A stretch of 22,025 nt of DNA from CAYXXN01 sp964469055 (GTDB lineage: Bacteria > Acidobacteriota > Thermoanaerobaculia > Multivoradales > JAHEKO01). The position numbers and the translations under genes are program-made. The notes under the pieces are model-generated. The model searched no databases. It saw only the letters and a program-made list of their open reading frames with translations, and was not told the origin of the DNA. Below, piece by piece: positions 9,988-17,393 of this stretch. The stretch's first letter is position 1, and the number at the start of each line of letters is the position of its first letter. The DNA lies in NCBI GenBank assembly GCA_964469055.1, contig CAYXXN010000027.1, forward strand, positions 1 through 22,025, written 5' to 3'.

Positions 9988-11114
9988 GGCGTCTCGTCGG
10001 CGCTCGCCGGAGCGCAGGTGAGGCCGAGGAGGAAGAACTGGGCTGCGGGCTCCGTGGGGCTGAAGTTGTTGTCGGCGACGAGGAGGAGGGGGCGCACGCC
10101 GTCGGGCCCGGGCGCGCCGAGCGCCATCCCTTCGACGTTCCGTGGACGGGCCGGCGTGGCGGCGAAGTCGAAGAGCAGCTCCTTGGTGGCAGCGCGGATG
10201 GCGCTGGGGTCGGCGAGCGCCGCCACGTCGGGCCGAACGGCGAGGTCCTCGGCGACGGAGAGATCGACCTCGTAGAGCCGGATGGTGAAGCCGGCGCCGA
10301 GGGCGAAAGCGCGCTCCAAGGCGAGCAACCGGTCGGGCGCCAGCCAGGCGAGATCGACCAGGCCGGCCATGTGCGTGCCGCCGGGCAAGAGAGGCCGCCG
10401 CGGCAAGGGCTCGGTCCAATAGAGCGCTTCCCTGGCGACGGCTCTGCGGGCGAGGTCGAAGACCAGGATGCGGGCCGGGCTCGGCACGCCGAACTCCGGC
10501 ATCGCCCCGTCCTGCAGGAGGGCCGCCTCGAGGGCGGCGTACAGGGTGCCGCCGTCCGCCGACAGCGCCAGCGCCTCGAAGGCGAGGTTGTGCCGCGCGC
10601 CGCGGGGCGGCTCGTCCGCCGGCAGCACGTGCGCCGGCAGCGGGAGCTCTAGGGCGAGTCGGCCGTCGCGGTGGAAGGCGCGCACAAAGGGCGGCACGCC
10701 GCTCAGCCGAAAACCCTCGGAGGCGATCCACACGCGCTCATCGTCGACGACGATGGCCTCCGGGTCGGCGCCGTTGCGGGGCAGGACTTGGCCGTCGGGA
10801 CCGCGCAGCGTGACCGTCGAGAGCGGCGTGACGGTGAGAGCTGGGCCGCCGGCCCTCGGCAGCGAGACCTCGAGCTCCAGCCAGCGCGGCGGCGCGATCT
10901 CACCGCGGTCGTCGGAGACCGCGAGCAACCGCCCGGGAGTGCCCTCCCAGGCCAGTCCGGACAGGCCACCCACCGGGATGCCGTCGAGCTCGAGCTCGGC
11001 AGGCCACTCGAGGTGGGAGATCGGACCGACCACACGACAGATGCCGGCGCGCGCCGCCCAGGGCAGGAGAGCCAAGGCCAGAGGCGCCGCGGCCCGCAGG
11101 CGACGGCGTCTCAC
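9984..11114 (-). CDS. Phytase-like esterase-like domain protein (exported)
   Basis: This 376-residue protein has a signal peptide (hydrophobic residues 8-20, cleavage near ARA-GI). The mature part matches the esterase-like activity of phytase family (beta-propeller). Blocks seen: GGLSGLAWEGTPGRLLAVSDDRGE, GADPEAIVVDDERVWIASEGF, RHNLAFEALALSADGGTLYAALE, GLVDLAWLAPDRLLALER, TIRLYEVDL, KELLFDF and the closing NVEGMALG...LLLVADNNFSP. The acidic DDRGE, DPEAI, E and DNNF positions fit the expected metal/phosphate site. Family activity is weakly characterised, so the substrate is open. The start GTG at 11114 overlaps the stop of the upstream gene (GTGA, 11111-11114), and its own stop overlaps the downstream membrane-protein start. 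Confidence 0.85.
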   Translation of the reverse strand: MRRRRLRAAAPLALALLPWAARAGICRVVGPISHLEWPAELELDGIPVGGLSGLAWEGTPGRLLAVSDDRGEIAPPRWLELEVSLPRAGGPALTVTPLSTVTLRGPDGQVLPRNGADPEAIVVDDERVWIASEGFRLSGVPPFVRAFHRDGRLALELPLPAHVLPADEPPRGARHNLAFEALALSADGGTLYAALEAALLQDGAMPEFGVPSPARILVFDLARRAVAREALYWTEPLPRRPLLPGGTHMAGLVDLAWLAPDRLLALERAFALGAGFTIRLYEVDLSVAEDLAVRPDVAALADPSAIRAATKELLFDFAATPARPRNVEGMALGAPGPDGVRPLLLVADNNFSPTEPAAQFFLLGLTCAPASADETP

Positions 11115-11968
11115 GAGCCGCTCTCCTTCGCGCCGTCGGGGCCGACGCTGAGGACGCGATCGAGCAGCGCCTCCCGCAGCGCGAACCGCGCTTCGGCGAG
11201 ACGCGCTTCGAGACGGCCGGACGCCGCCGGCGAGGCCAGCAACAGGGTCGCCGGATCGAGCGCCACCGCGGCGAGGTGTTCACCCGGCGCCAGCAAGTCG
11301 GGGAGCAGGGCCAGGCGAGCGGCGCCACAACCGTCGGCCGGCCGCACCTCGACCACCTCGTCGCCGGCCAGGGCGCGCGCGACCGGGGTGGGATCCAAGC
11401 GCTGGCGCAGAACCGCCATGGCCACGCCGTGGAGGGCCGGCACGTCGATGCCGGCCTCGCGCACCGCTGCCTCCGGGACGTAGGCGGGCGGGTCCGTCTC
11501 GGCGACCAGGTAGAGCAGCGGGCAGGCGAGCTCGGCCGATCTCCCGACGGCTGGGGCGGCCCGCCGGGGCAGGGCGGCGAGGGTCTCCGGATGGGAGGGT
11601 CGCGGCAGCAGACGGGGGCCGTGCAGCTTCAGGCTGAGGGGTCCGGCGAGAGGAACCAGTGGTGAGGCGAGAAAGCACAGCCGCGCTGCCCACGCGTCGG
11701 CTCGCTGGCCGATGCCCCTGCGGTCGCTGCGCGCGGCGGCCGCCAGCACCTCGGCTCGTGGAAGCGTGCCTACCAGCCGCCCTTCATGTCGTAGGCGCCA
11801 TTCGCCGGCGTCCCCCTCCACCGTCCAGCCGGTCAGGCCGGAGACGAAACGCTCGAAGTCCGCGGCGGCCGCCTCGGCCCAGCGGTGTCGCTTCGCCCGC
11901 GCCGAGACGACGAGGGCGAGCCCGCCCAGGGGCAAGAGCGCAGCCAGCAAGATGAGGAAAGCGCGCAC
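11111..11968 (-). CDS. Membrane-anchored protein, possibly DUF1444/YtpQ-like
   Basis: This is a 285-residue protein with one N-terminal membrane helix (about residues 3-23) or an uncleaved signal. The rest is soluble and Leu/Ala/Arg-rich. A C-terminal block, ADGCGAARLALLPDLLAPGEHLAAVALDPATLLLAS, resembles the 'DGYxxSRLLLPxLL...G..LVAxPxRDxLLV' end of DUF1444 (YtpQ) proteins. An earlier part, FVSGLTGWTVEGDAGEWRLRHEG, resembles its N-terminal strand region. The match is from memory and partial. It is the first gene of a three-gene operon with GTGA overlaps. The sequence GGGCTACGCTGGC upstream (minus strand, about 11996-11984) could be a -10 element (TACGCT). Function unknown. Confidence 0.65.
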   Translation of the reverse strand: MRAFLILLAALLPLGGLALVVSARAKRHRWAEAAAADFERFVSGLTGWTVEGDAGEWRLRHEGRLVGTLPRAEVLAAAARSDRRGIGQRADAWAARLCFLASPLVPLAGPLSLKLHGPRLLPRPSHPETLAALPRRAAPAVGRSAELACPLLYLVAETDPPAYVPEAAVREAGIDVPALHGVAMAVLRQRLDPTPVARALAGDEVVEVRPADGCGAARLALLPDLLAPGEHLAAVALDPATLLLASPAASGRLEARLAEARFALREALLDRVLSVGPDGAKESGS

Positions 11969-11997
11969 GCGCGTTCGACCCGTTCGCGCCAGCGTAG

Positions 11998-12051
11998 CCC
12001 GAAAAGCCGAAAGCCCTGCCGCTCCCGCGACAGGGCTTCCCGACCTTCGGC
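11998..12051 (-). terminator. Rho-independent terminator after the HU gene
   Basis: An 8-bp perfect stem, AAGCCCTG / CAGGGCTT (12011-12018 and 12031-12038), is extended by GCCGAA (12006-12011) facing TTCGGC (12046-12051). On the minus strand it is followed by TTTCGGCTTTTCGG, a T-rich tail. Confidence 0.75.
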
Positions 12052-12073
12052 AAGTGAAGTGGCTGAGCCGCGC

Positions 12074-12367
12074 TTACTTGGCGACGCGGTCCTTGAGGCC
12101 CTTGCCCGCCCTGAAGACCGGGTACTTCTTGGCCGCGATGGTGATCGTCGCGCCCGTCGCCGGGTTGCGGCCGGTGCGCGCCGAGCGCCTCTTGGTCTCC
12201 CAGGACCCGAAACCGGGGATCTGCACCTTGCGGCCGGCGTCCAGCTCCTTGGCGATGATGCCCTTGCCGGGCGTCGTGTCGAAAATGCAGTTCACGATGT
12301 CCGCGGCCTTGGCCTTGGACAGGTCGCACGCACCCGCGAGCTTGTCAGCCATCTCACTCTTGTTCAT
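12074..12367 (-). CDS. hup: HU family DNA-binding protein
   Basis: This is a 97-residue histone-like protein that bends and compacts DNA as a dimer. Family marks: N-terminal helices (MNKSEMADKLAGACDLSKAKAADIV), IPGFGSWETKRRSAR (about 50-64) and the DNA-intercalating arm GRNPATGATITI (about 66-77), then the C-terminal FRAGKGLKDRV. The arm proline is present. One difference from many HUs is the two cysteines (Cys14 and Cys27) in the helical body. The ATG at 12367 follows GGAGAGGGAG. The mRNA leader is unusually long if the -10 at 12502-12497 is right (about 120 nt), and it contains a stable hairpin. The gene has its own terminator, so it is monocistronic. Confidence 0.95.
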   Translation of the reverse strand: MNKSEMADKLAGACDLSKAKAADIVNCIFDTTPGKGIIAKELDAGRKVQIPGFGSWETKRRSARTGRNPATGATITIAAKKYPVFRAGKGLKDRVAK

Positions 12368-12433
12368 CAGCTCCCTCTCCTCGTGGATCTCGGAAGTCCC
12401 ACCCGCGGGGGACCCTCCAGTTGCGGAATGGCA

Positions 12434-12451
12434 GGTGCGGGCATCCGCACC
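12434..12451 (-). other. Stable hairpin in the HU mRNA leader
   Basis: GGTGCGG (12434-12440), GCAT loop, CCGCACC (12445-12451): a perfect 7-bp stem with a tetraloop. It lies about 67 bases before the HU start codon, between its putative promoter and ribosome site. It could be a regulatory or stabilising element; this is inference. Confidence 0.5.
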
Positions 12452-12496
12452 AGTTGCCCTGTTTGTGACGGTCCAGGCTAGCCCGGAACGGCGCGA

Positions 12497-12502
12497 AGTC
12501 TA
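12497..12502 (-). promoter_or_regulatory. Putative -10 element for the HU gene
   Basis: The minus strand reads GTGC-TAGACT-TCG. The hexamer shares the GC-TAnanT form seen before other genes here. No clear -35. It predicts a leader of roughly 120 bases. Apart from this and the hairpin, the 12368-12575 gap shows nothing I can name. Confidence 0.4.
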
Positions 12503-12575
12503 GCACGGCGGCCTGCGAACGGCTAGCCGCGACGGCACGTTCACGGGAAGGTGGAAACTTCGTCGATCCCCGGGC

Positions 12576-13913
12576 TCAGGGCCAGATGCCGCGCTCGGCC
12601 GCCACCCGCGCCACGCGATCGATCGCCACCACGTACGCCGCCCGCCGCAGGTCAGCGGCCTCTCGCGCCGAGAGGCTCGTGTTGAGGCGGCGCTGTCGGT
12701 CGAGCACCGCGTCCGTGGCGCGCTCCATGCGCCGCGAGAGCCGGGCGTTGACCTCTTCTTCCTCCCACTGCTCGTTCTCGGTGTTCTGTGTCCACTCGAA
12801 GTAGCTCACCGTCACCCCGCCGGCATTGGCGAGGATGTCGGGGAGCACGGGGATCCCGCGGTCGAAGAGGATCCGGTCGGCAGCCGGGGTGGTCGGCCCG
12901 TTGGCGGCCTCCACGATCAGTTTCGCCTGGACGCGTCCGGCGTTGTCCGCCCGGATCTGGTTCTCCAGCGCCGCCGGGATGAGGATGTCGCAGTGCAGGG
13001 TCAGGAGATCATCGTTGGCGATGTCGCTGGCACCGGGGAAGGCCTGCACGGAGCCCGTCGCCTGCTTGTGGGCGATGACGGCCTGCGGATCGAGGCCGGC
13101 GGGGTCGACGATGCCGCCCTGGGAGTCGCTGACCGCCAGGATGCGAGCCCCCCGCTCGGCGAAGAGCTGGGCGGCGATCGAGCCGGCGTTGCCGAAGCCC
13201 TGGATCACGACCCGGGCGCCCTCCACCTTGTGGAGATCCGGCGCCACGCCCTGCTCGAGGGCACGGGCGGTGCAGAAGAGGGCGCCGCGCGCGGTGGCTT
13301 CGCGCCGGCCGTGCGAGCCCCCCATGTCGAGCGGCTTGCCGGTCACCACCGGCAGGTTGTTCTGGCCCGGGTGGAGCATGTCGTAGGTGTCGAAGATCCA
13401 GGCCATCGTGCGGGCGTCGGTGTTGACGTCGGGGGCCGGGATGTCGGTATGGGGGCCGATGTTGCCGCCCAGATCGGCGATGAAGCGCCGGGTGATCTGG
13501 CGCAGGTCTCGATCGGTGAGCTTCTTCGGGTTGCAGGCGACGCCGCCCTTGGCGCCCCCGAAAGGCACGTCGAGCACGGCGCACTTCCAGGTCATCCACG
13601 ACGCCAGGGCGCGGACCTCGTCCAACGTGACGTCGGGGTGGTAGCGGATGCCGCCCTTGCCGGGCCCCCGCACGTTGCTGTGCAGGACCCGATGGCCGAC
13701 GAAGAGCTGCACGTCGCCGCCCGCGGTCTCGATCGGGAACTCCACGGTGACGGACCGGATCGGCCGGCGCAGCCACTCGACGATGCCGGGTCGCAGGTCC
13801 GGCAGGTGGCGCGCCGCCAGGTCGAACTGCTGCTGGGCGATACGGAAGGGGTTGAGATCCTCGGCCGCCGTGGCGACAGGGGCCTCCCGATCGATCGTCG
13901 TCTGGTCGACCAT
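12576..13913 (-). CDS. gdhA: Glutamate dehydrogenase (Glu/Leu/Phe/Val dehydrogenase family)
   Basis: This 445-residue enzyme interconverts glutamate with 2-oxoglutarate and ammonia using NAD(P). Substrate domain marks: GPGKGGIRYHPDVTLDEV (about 83-100), MTWKCAVLDVPFGGAKGG with Lys110 and the catalytic Lys122, and PAPDVNTD with the catalytic Asp. The dinucleotide fold shows VVIQGFGNAGSIAA (GxGNxG). The ending LPDILANAGGVTVSYFEWTQN is typical of hexameric family members. Cofactor preference cannot be settled by eye. Start choice: the frame runs to 13955, but ATG 13913 has GAAAGG (13926-13921) at a good distance, so the first 14 residues of the long form are dropped. A promoter at 14059-14032 fits. 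It shares strand with the YbdK gene but has its own promoter. Confidence 0.95.
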   Translation of the reverse strand: MVDQTTIDREAPVATAAEDLNPFRIAQQQFDLAARHLPDLRPGIVEWLRRPIRSVTVEFPIETAGGDVQLFVGHRVLHSNVRGPGKGGIRYHPDVTLDEVRALASWMTWKCAVLDVPFGGAKGGVACNPKKLTDRDLRQITRRFIADLGGNIGPHTDIPAPDVNTDARTMAWIFDTYDMLHPGQNNLPVVTGKPLDMGGSHGRREATARGALFCTARALEQGVAPDLHKVEGARVVIQGFGNAGSIAAQLFAERGARILAVSDSQGGIVDPAGLDPQAVIAHKQATGSVQAFPGASDIANDDLLTLHCDILIPAALENQIRADNAGRVQAKLIVEAANGPTTPAADRILFDRGIPVLPDILANAGGVTVSYFEWTQNTENEQWEEEEVNARLSRRMERATDAVLDRQRRLNTSLSAREAADLRRAAYVVAIDRVARVAAERGIWP

Positions 13914-14031
13914 GACGGTGCCTTTCTCGGTCAGGGCGGCGGCGTGAACGGGCAACGGGCCGGCTCGTCGAAGGCGGGTGGTCGCCGGCCAGCGAACCGC
14001 CCGAAAAGCGGCGTGTTTCGCGGTAAGTGGT

Positions 14032-14059
14032 TCTATAACAAAGCCTTGCCGGGGCGCAA
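14032..14059 (-). promoter_or_regulatory. Putative sigma70-type promoter for gdhA
   Basis: The minus strand has TTGCGC (14059-14054), a 16-base spacer and TATAGA (14037-14032). The region is locally AT-rich. Transcription would start near 14025, about 110 bases before the gdhA ATG. Confidence 0.5.
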
Positions 14060-14109
14060 GTCCTGGGGCCTAGTCTCTTCCCCCACCAGTTCTCGACCTG
14101 GGCGTCCGA

Positions 14110-15213
14110 CTACAGCCCCTCGACGGTCTCGGTCACCAGTTGGTCGACGACCGCCTTGAGGTCGCCCGTGCGGTGGAAGGTGGCGAGCTGCCGGTCGGCG
14201 CTGGTGCCCTGGGAGCAGATCGTGCGCACGTACTCGACCTCGCGGCGCAGGTCGAGCGGGTCGAGCACGTCGTCCACCCACTCGAGCAGCTCGTCGACGA
14301 GCACGCGGAAGGGCACCTCTTCCTGCTTGCCGAAGTCGAGGAGCTTGCCGTCGATGCCGTAACGCACGGCTCGCCACTTGTTCTCCTTGATCAGGTGGTG
14401 CCGGTAGCGGCGCCAGGAGAGGTTGTTCTGGCGGAGCTGGACGAGCTTCGCCACCAGGGCGACGATCACCGCCGCCAGGCAGATGGCCTCGTCGAGGCGG
14501 GTGCAGATGTCGCAGACCCGGAACTCGAGCGTCGGGTACTTGGGGTGCGGGCGGATGTCCCACCAGATGCGGGAGGCGTCCTCGATGCAGTTGGTCTTCA
14601 CCAAGGTCTCGATGAACTGCTCGTGCTCCGCCCAAGAGGTGAACTGCGGTGGCGGGCCGCTGCGTGGGATGGCCTCGAACACGACCGAGCGGTACGACTT
14701 GAGGCCGGTCTCGCGCCCCTGCCAGAAGGGCGAGCTGGTGGACAGGGCGAGGAGGTGGGGGAGAAAGTATCGCGCCTGGTCCATGACGTCGATCATCAGG
14801 TCCCGATCGTCGAACCCGACGTGGACGTGCATGCCGAAGATCAAGAGACGCCGCGCGAGCTCGGCCATCTCGGCCTGCGCTTTCAAGTAGCGCTCCATCG
14901 GCGTGACTTCCTGCTCGATCCAGCGCGAGAAGGGATGGGTGCTGGCGGCGGCGATCACCAGGCCGTGACTGGCGGCGACGTCCCGCACCGTGGCGCGCAG
15001 GCGAGAAAGGTCCTCGCGCGCTTCGCCGATCGAGTGGCAGATCTTGCTGCCCACCTCGATCTGGGACTGGAGCTGCTCGACCTTGATCTGGTCCTTGAGG
15101 ATCTCCCGCCCCTGCTCGAGGAACTCCTGGACGTACGAGCGTAGCTCGCGGGTGCGCGGATCGAGGATCTGGTACTCCTCCTCGATGCCGACGGTGAAGG
15201 CGGGCGGGCGCAT
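14110..15213 (-). CDS. ybdK: GCS2-family carboxylate-amine ligase (YbdK-like)
   Basis: This 367-residue protein is of the glutamate-cysteine ligase type 2 family. These enzymes use ATP to join a carboxylate and an amine; YbdK itself has weak gamma-glutamyl-cysteine ligase activity. Motifs: FTVGIEEEYQILDPRTREL at the N-terminus with the metal-binding Glu cluster, QIKVEQLQSQIEVGS, AAASTHPF, GMHVHVGFDD, a SSPFWQGRETGLKSYR block, TLEFRVCDICTRLDE and NLSWRRYRHHLIKENKWRAVRYG. All key residues look intact and the length is normal. The true substrate in this organism is unknown. The ATG at 15213 is preceded by weak SD-like sequence; the 13-mer GCTACAATCCCGC lies 18-30 bases upstream. gspB ends 63 bases upstream on the same strand. 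Confidence 0.92.
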   Translation of the reverse strand: MRPPAFTVGIEEEYQILDPRTRELRSYVQEFLEQGREILKDQIKVEQLQSQIEVGSKICHSIGEAREDLSRLRATVRDVAASHGLVIAAASTHPFSRWIEQEVTPMERYLKAQAEMAELARRLLIFGMHVHVGFDDRDLMIDVMDQARYFLPHLLALSTSSPFWQGRETGLKSYRSVVFEAIPRSGPPPQFTSWAEHEQFIETLVKTNCIEDASRIWWDIRPHPKYPTLEFRVCDICTRLDEAICLAAVIVALVAKLVQLRQNNLSWRRYRHHLIKENKWRAVRYGIDGKLLDFGKQEEVPFRVLVDELLEWVDDVLDPLDLRREVEYVRTICSQGTSADRQLATFHRTGDLKAVVDQLVTETVEGL

Positions 15214-15230
15214 GGCGGGCGACGAGCGCC

Positions 15231-15243
15231 GCGGGATTGTAGC
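15231..15243 (-). promoter_or_regulatory. Promoter-like 13-mer upstream of the YbdK gene
   Basis: The minus strand reads GCTACAATCCCGC, identical to the sequence before gcvP (5255-5267). TACAAT (15241-15236) would be the -10 hexamer, placing the start of transcription about 16 bases before the ATG. Confidence 0.5.
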
Positions 15244-15276
15244 AAGGGAGATGCCGGCGCCCGCCGCGCCGGCGCC

Positions 15277-15933
15277 TCACGAGGGATCCGCGGGCGGAGC
15301 CGCTGGCGCCGCCTCCAGGCGCAACTCGATCTCCCGCTCGCCGTCGCCGAGCACGACCCCTCGCGGCTCGACCCGCAGCAACGTGAACCCGGCCACCGTC
15401 TCCCCTAGCCCCAGGACGATCCCGTTGATCACCGCCGTCGGCCGCTCGCTGCTCCAGACGATGCCCTGCAGCTCGAGGGCGACGACCTCCCGGCCGAGGG
15501 CCGCCGCCGGCCTCGCGGCCGGCCGCCGGTCGGCGCGGGGAGGCGCGGCAGGAGCCGTCGGAGCTTGCCCGCTCGCGACGCCGGCGGTTGGCGCCGCCGA
15601 GGACGCGGGCGGCGAGGGCGTGGGCTCGCCGATGGCCGTCGTCGCCGCTACCGGCGGGGCCGCGGGCGATGGCGACGGACTGGCCGGGACGGGAGAGGAG
15701 TCCAGCGTGCCGCCTGTCGGTGCGGGCCCCGGCGGGCGTCGCACCAGGATCGCCAGAGCGAAGCCGGCCAGGCCGATCACCAGGGCTGCGGCGGCAGCCG
15801 CCAGCCAGCGGCTCGGGACGAAGCGGTACTGCGGCGGCGCCGGTCGCGGTGTCGTGGACTCGCCTCGCGCCAGGGCCTCGCGCCGCGCCGCCTCCTCGCG
15901 GGCCCGCTCCAGGGCCTCGTGCACGAGGCTCAC
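15277..15933 (-). CDS. gspB: GspB-like type II secretion assembly protein
   Basis: This is a 218-residue bitopic membrane protein. A short charged cytosolic part (SLVHEALERAREEAARREA) is followed by one membrane helix (about residues 43-64), a long Pro/Ala/Ser linker and a compact periplasmic domain. That domain, LQGIVWSSERPTAVINGIVLGLGETVAGFTLLRVEPRGVVL, is the GspB/ExeB C-terminal pattern (LxGIxxSxxRPxAVINGxxVxxGxxVxGxxVxxI). GspB works with the ATPase GspA to help insert the secretin through peptidoglycan. The GTG start at 15933 overlaps the TGA of the ATPase gene (GTGA, 15930-15933). In-frame sequence upstream to 16014 overlaps that gene and is not used. No other secretion genes are nearby. 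Confidence 0.85.
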   Translation of the reverse strand: MSLVHEALERAREEAARREALARGESTTPRPAPPQYRFVPSRWLAAAAAALVIGLAGFALAILVRRPPGPAPTGGTLDSSPVPASPSPSPAAPPVAATTAIGEPTPSPPASSAAPTAGVASGQAPTAPAAPPRADRRPAARPAAALGREVVALELQGIVWSSERPTAVINGIVLGLGETVAGFTLLRVEPRGVVLGDGEREIELRLEAAPAAPPADPS

Positions 15934-16736
15934 CGGCCGACTCCCTCGAGCTCGCGCGCCGCCCGCCGCACGTGGGAGAACTGCAGGCGGTCGGTCTGGT
16001 ACACGTAGCCGCACAGCAGCGTCTTGTCGCAGATCGCGTTGATCAGTCGCGGCACCCCGCCCGAGTACCAGTGCACGGCGCGCAGGGCCCAGCGGCCGAA
16101 GACGGGGCGCGAGTCGCCGCCGGCCACCTGCAGCCGGTGGTGGATGTAAGTGGCGGTCTCCTGCAAATCGAGCGGCCGCAGGTGATAGCGCACGGTGATG
16201 CGCTGCCGCAGCTGCTCGAGCCGATCGAGGGCGCCGGCGAGCTCCGGTTGGCCGATGAGCACGATCTGCAGGAGCTTACGCTCGTCGGTCTCGAGGTTGG
16301 AGAGCAGCCGCACCTGCTCGAGGGCGTCGGCGTCCATGGCCTGCGCGTCGTCGAGGATCAGCACGACGTCGTCGCCAGCGGCGGCGCGCTCGAGGAGGAA
16401 GCGGTTGAGCCGCTCGAGCAGCACGACGCGGTCATTGACGCGGTTGTCGAGCCCCAGCTCCCCCAGGATGGCGCGGATGAGCTGGGTGTTGGTCATCTTG
16501 GGGTTCAGGACCAGGGCGGTCCGGTAGCTCGGCCCGAGCTGCTCAAGGAGGGCCCGGCACAGCGTCGTCTTGCCGGCTCCGATCTCGCCGGTGATCTGGA
16601 TGAAGCCCTTGCGCTCCCGGATGCCGAAGAGGAGGTGGTTGAAGGCCTCCCGGTGGTGGCGACTGAAGAACAGGAACCGGGGGTCCGGTGTGATGTTGAA
16701 GGGGGGCTCGCGGAAGCCGTAGAACTCGTTGTACAC
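15930..16736 (-). CDS. gspA: GspA/ExeA-type AAA ATPase
   Basis: This is a 268-residue ATPase. It starts VYNEFYGFREPPFNITPDP, the hallmark N-terminus of the ExeA/GspA/MSHA-MshM group (YxxFFGLxxxPFxxTPDPxFLF). Walker A is GEIGAGKTT (about 50-58); Walker B is VVLILDDAQ (about 124-132); then sensor region LLQIVLIGQPEL and RITVRYHLRPLD. The C-terminus ends SGGVPRLINAICDKTLLCGY, also typical. The membrane helix and peptidoglycan-binding domain found in longer ExeA proteins are absent, so this is the short form. The GTG at 16736 is the most sensible start; the frame is open much further but only as antisense of the sigma/VWA genes. TACAGT (16753-16748) lies only about 12 bases upstream, so the mRNA may be nearly leaderless if that is the promoter. 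Confidence 0.88.
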   Translation of the reverse strand: MYNEFYGFREPPFNITPDPRFLFFSRHHREAFNHLLFGIRERKGFIQITGEIGAGKTTLCRALLEQLGPSYRTALVLNPKMTNTQLIRAILGELGLDNRVNDRVVLLERLNRFLLERAAAGDDVVLILDDAQAMDADALEQVRLLSNLETDERKLLQIVLIGQPELAGALDRLEQLRQRITVRYHLRPLDLQETATYIHHRLQVAGGDSRPVFGRWALRAVHWYSGGVPRLINAICDKTLLCGYVYQTDRLQFSHVRRAARELEGVGR

Positions 16737-16747
16737 GGCCGCGGGGC

Positions 16748-16753
16748 ACTGTA
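16748..16753 (-). promoter_or_regulatory. Putative -10 element for gspA-gspB
   Basis: The minus strand reads GTGC-TACAGT-GCC. It matches the GC-TACAAT form seen elsewhere. Its closeness to the GTG at 16736 would give an almost leaderless transcript, so this is tentative. Confidence 0.35.
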
Positions 16754-16811
16754 GCACCGCCCGGGTTTCCCGCCGGGAGGTCCCCGTGTCTAATGGAGCG
16801 TGGAGAGCCTG

Positions 16812-17393
16812 GTGACGGCGAAGCGGGGGAGCGAGGCGAGCTGGCAGGAAGCGGGGGATCCCGAGCCGGCCCTCGCCGCGCGCTTGCGACAGGGGGATCG
16901 GGGGGCCGCGGAAAAGCTGGCGGAGCTGACCTACCGCACCATCTACGGAGCGCTCTGGCGCCTCACGGGCGACGCCGAAGCGGCGGCCGACCTGACCCAG
17001 GAGACCTATCGCAAGGCCTGGGCAGCCCTGCCGAGCTTCCGCGGCGCAGCCGCGTTCTCGACCTGGCTCTACCGCATCGCCTACACCACCTTCCTGAACA
17101 GCCGGCGCCGGCCGCGGCTGCTCGCCCCGCTGGAGGAGCACGAGCTCGAGGCCCTGGTGGACCCCGAGCCGCCAGCCGATGAGGTTCTGGGCACGGCCGG
17201 CGTCGGCGGCCGATTGCGCGACGCCGTCCGGACCCTGCCCGAAGAGCTTCGCTACGCGGTGAGCGCCCACTATTGGGGCGAGGTGCCGGTGCGCGAGATC
17301 GCGCGCCAGCAAGGGATCACCACCGTCGCGGTGCGCAAACGACTCAAGCGGGCCCTGGAGCAGCTGGCCACGGCCATGGAGGAAGTCCAGTGA
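16812..17393 (+). CDS. ECF-type RNA polymerase sigma factor
   Basis: This is a 193-residue sigma factor. Region 2 (about residues 20-90) reads LAARLRQGDRGAAEKLAELTY, then ALWRLTGDAEAAADLTQETYRKAWAALPSFRGAAAFSTWLYRIAYT, the standard DxxDLxQExxxxxW core and the FxxWLYRIAxN melting helix. Region 4 (about 132-190) reads LRDAVRTLPEELRYAVSAHYWGEVPVREIARQQGITTVAVRKRLKRALEQL. Start choice: GTG 16800 is in frame, but GGAGAG (16802-16807) precedes the GTG at 16812, which I prefer. A TCTAAT (16789-16794) could be the -10. Its stop overlaps the start of the VWA fusion gene (GTGA, 17390-17393), the usual arrangement of an ECF sigma with its anti-sigma. The target genes are unknown. Confidence 0.9.
   Translation: MTAKRGSEASWQEAGDPEPALAARLRQGDRGAAEKLAELTYRTIYGALWRLTGDAEAAADLTQETYRKAWAALPSFRGAAAFSTWLYRIAYTTFLNSRRRPRLLAPLEEHELEALVDPEPPADEVLGTAGVGGRLRDAVRTLPEELRYAVSAHYWGEVPVREIARQQGITTVAVRKRLKRALEQLATAMEEVQ

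Noticed and set aside
13956..14109. Possible small gene in the gap between gdhA and the YbdK gene
   Set aside because: No frame with a ribosome site and coding character; the gap is explained by the gdhA promoter and leader.
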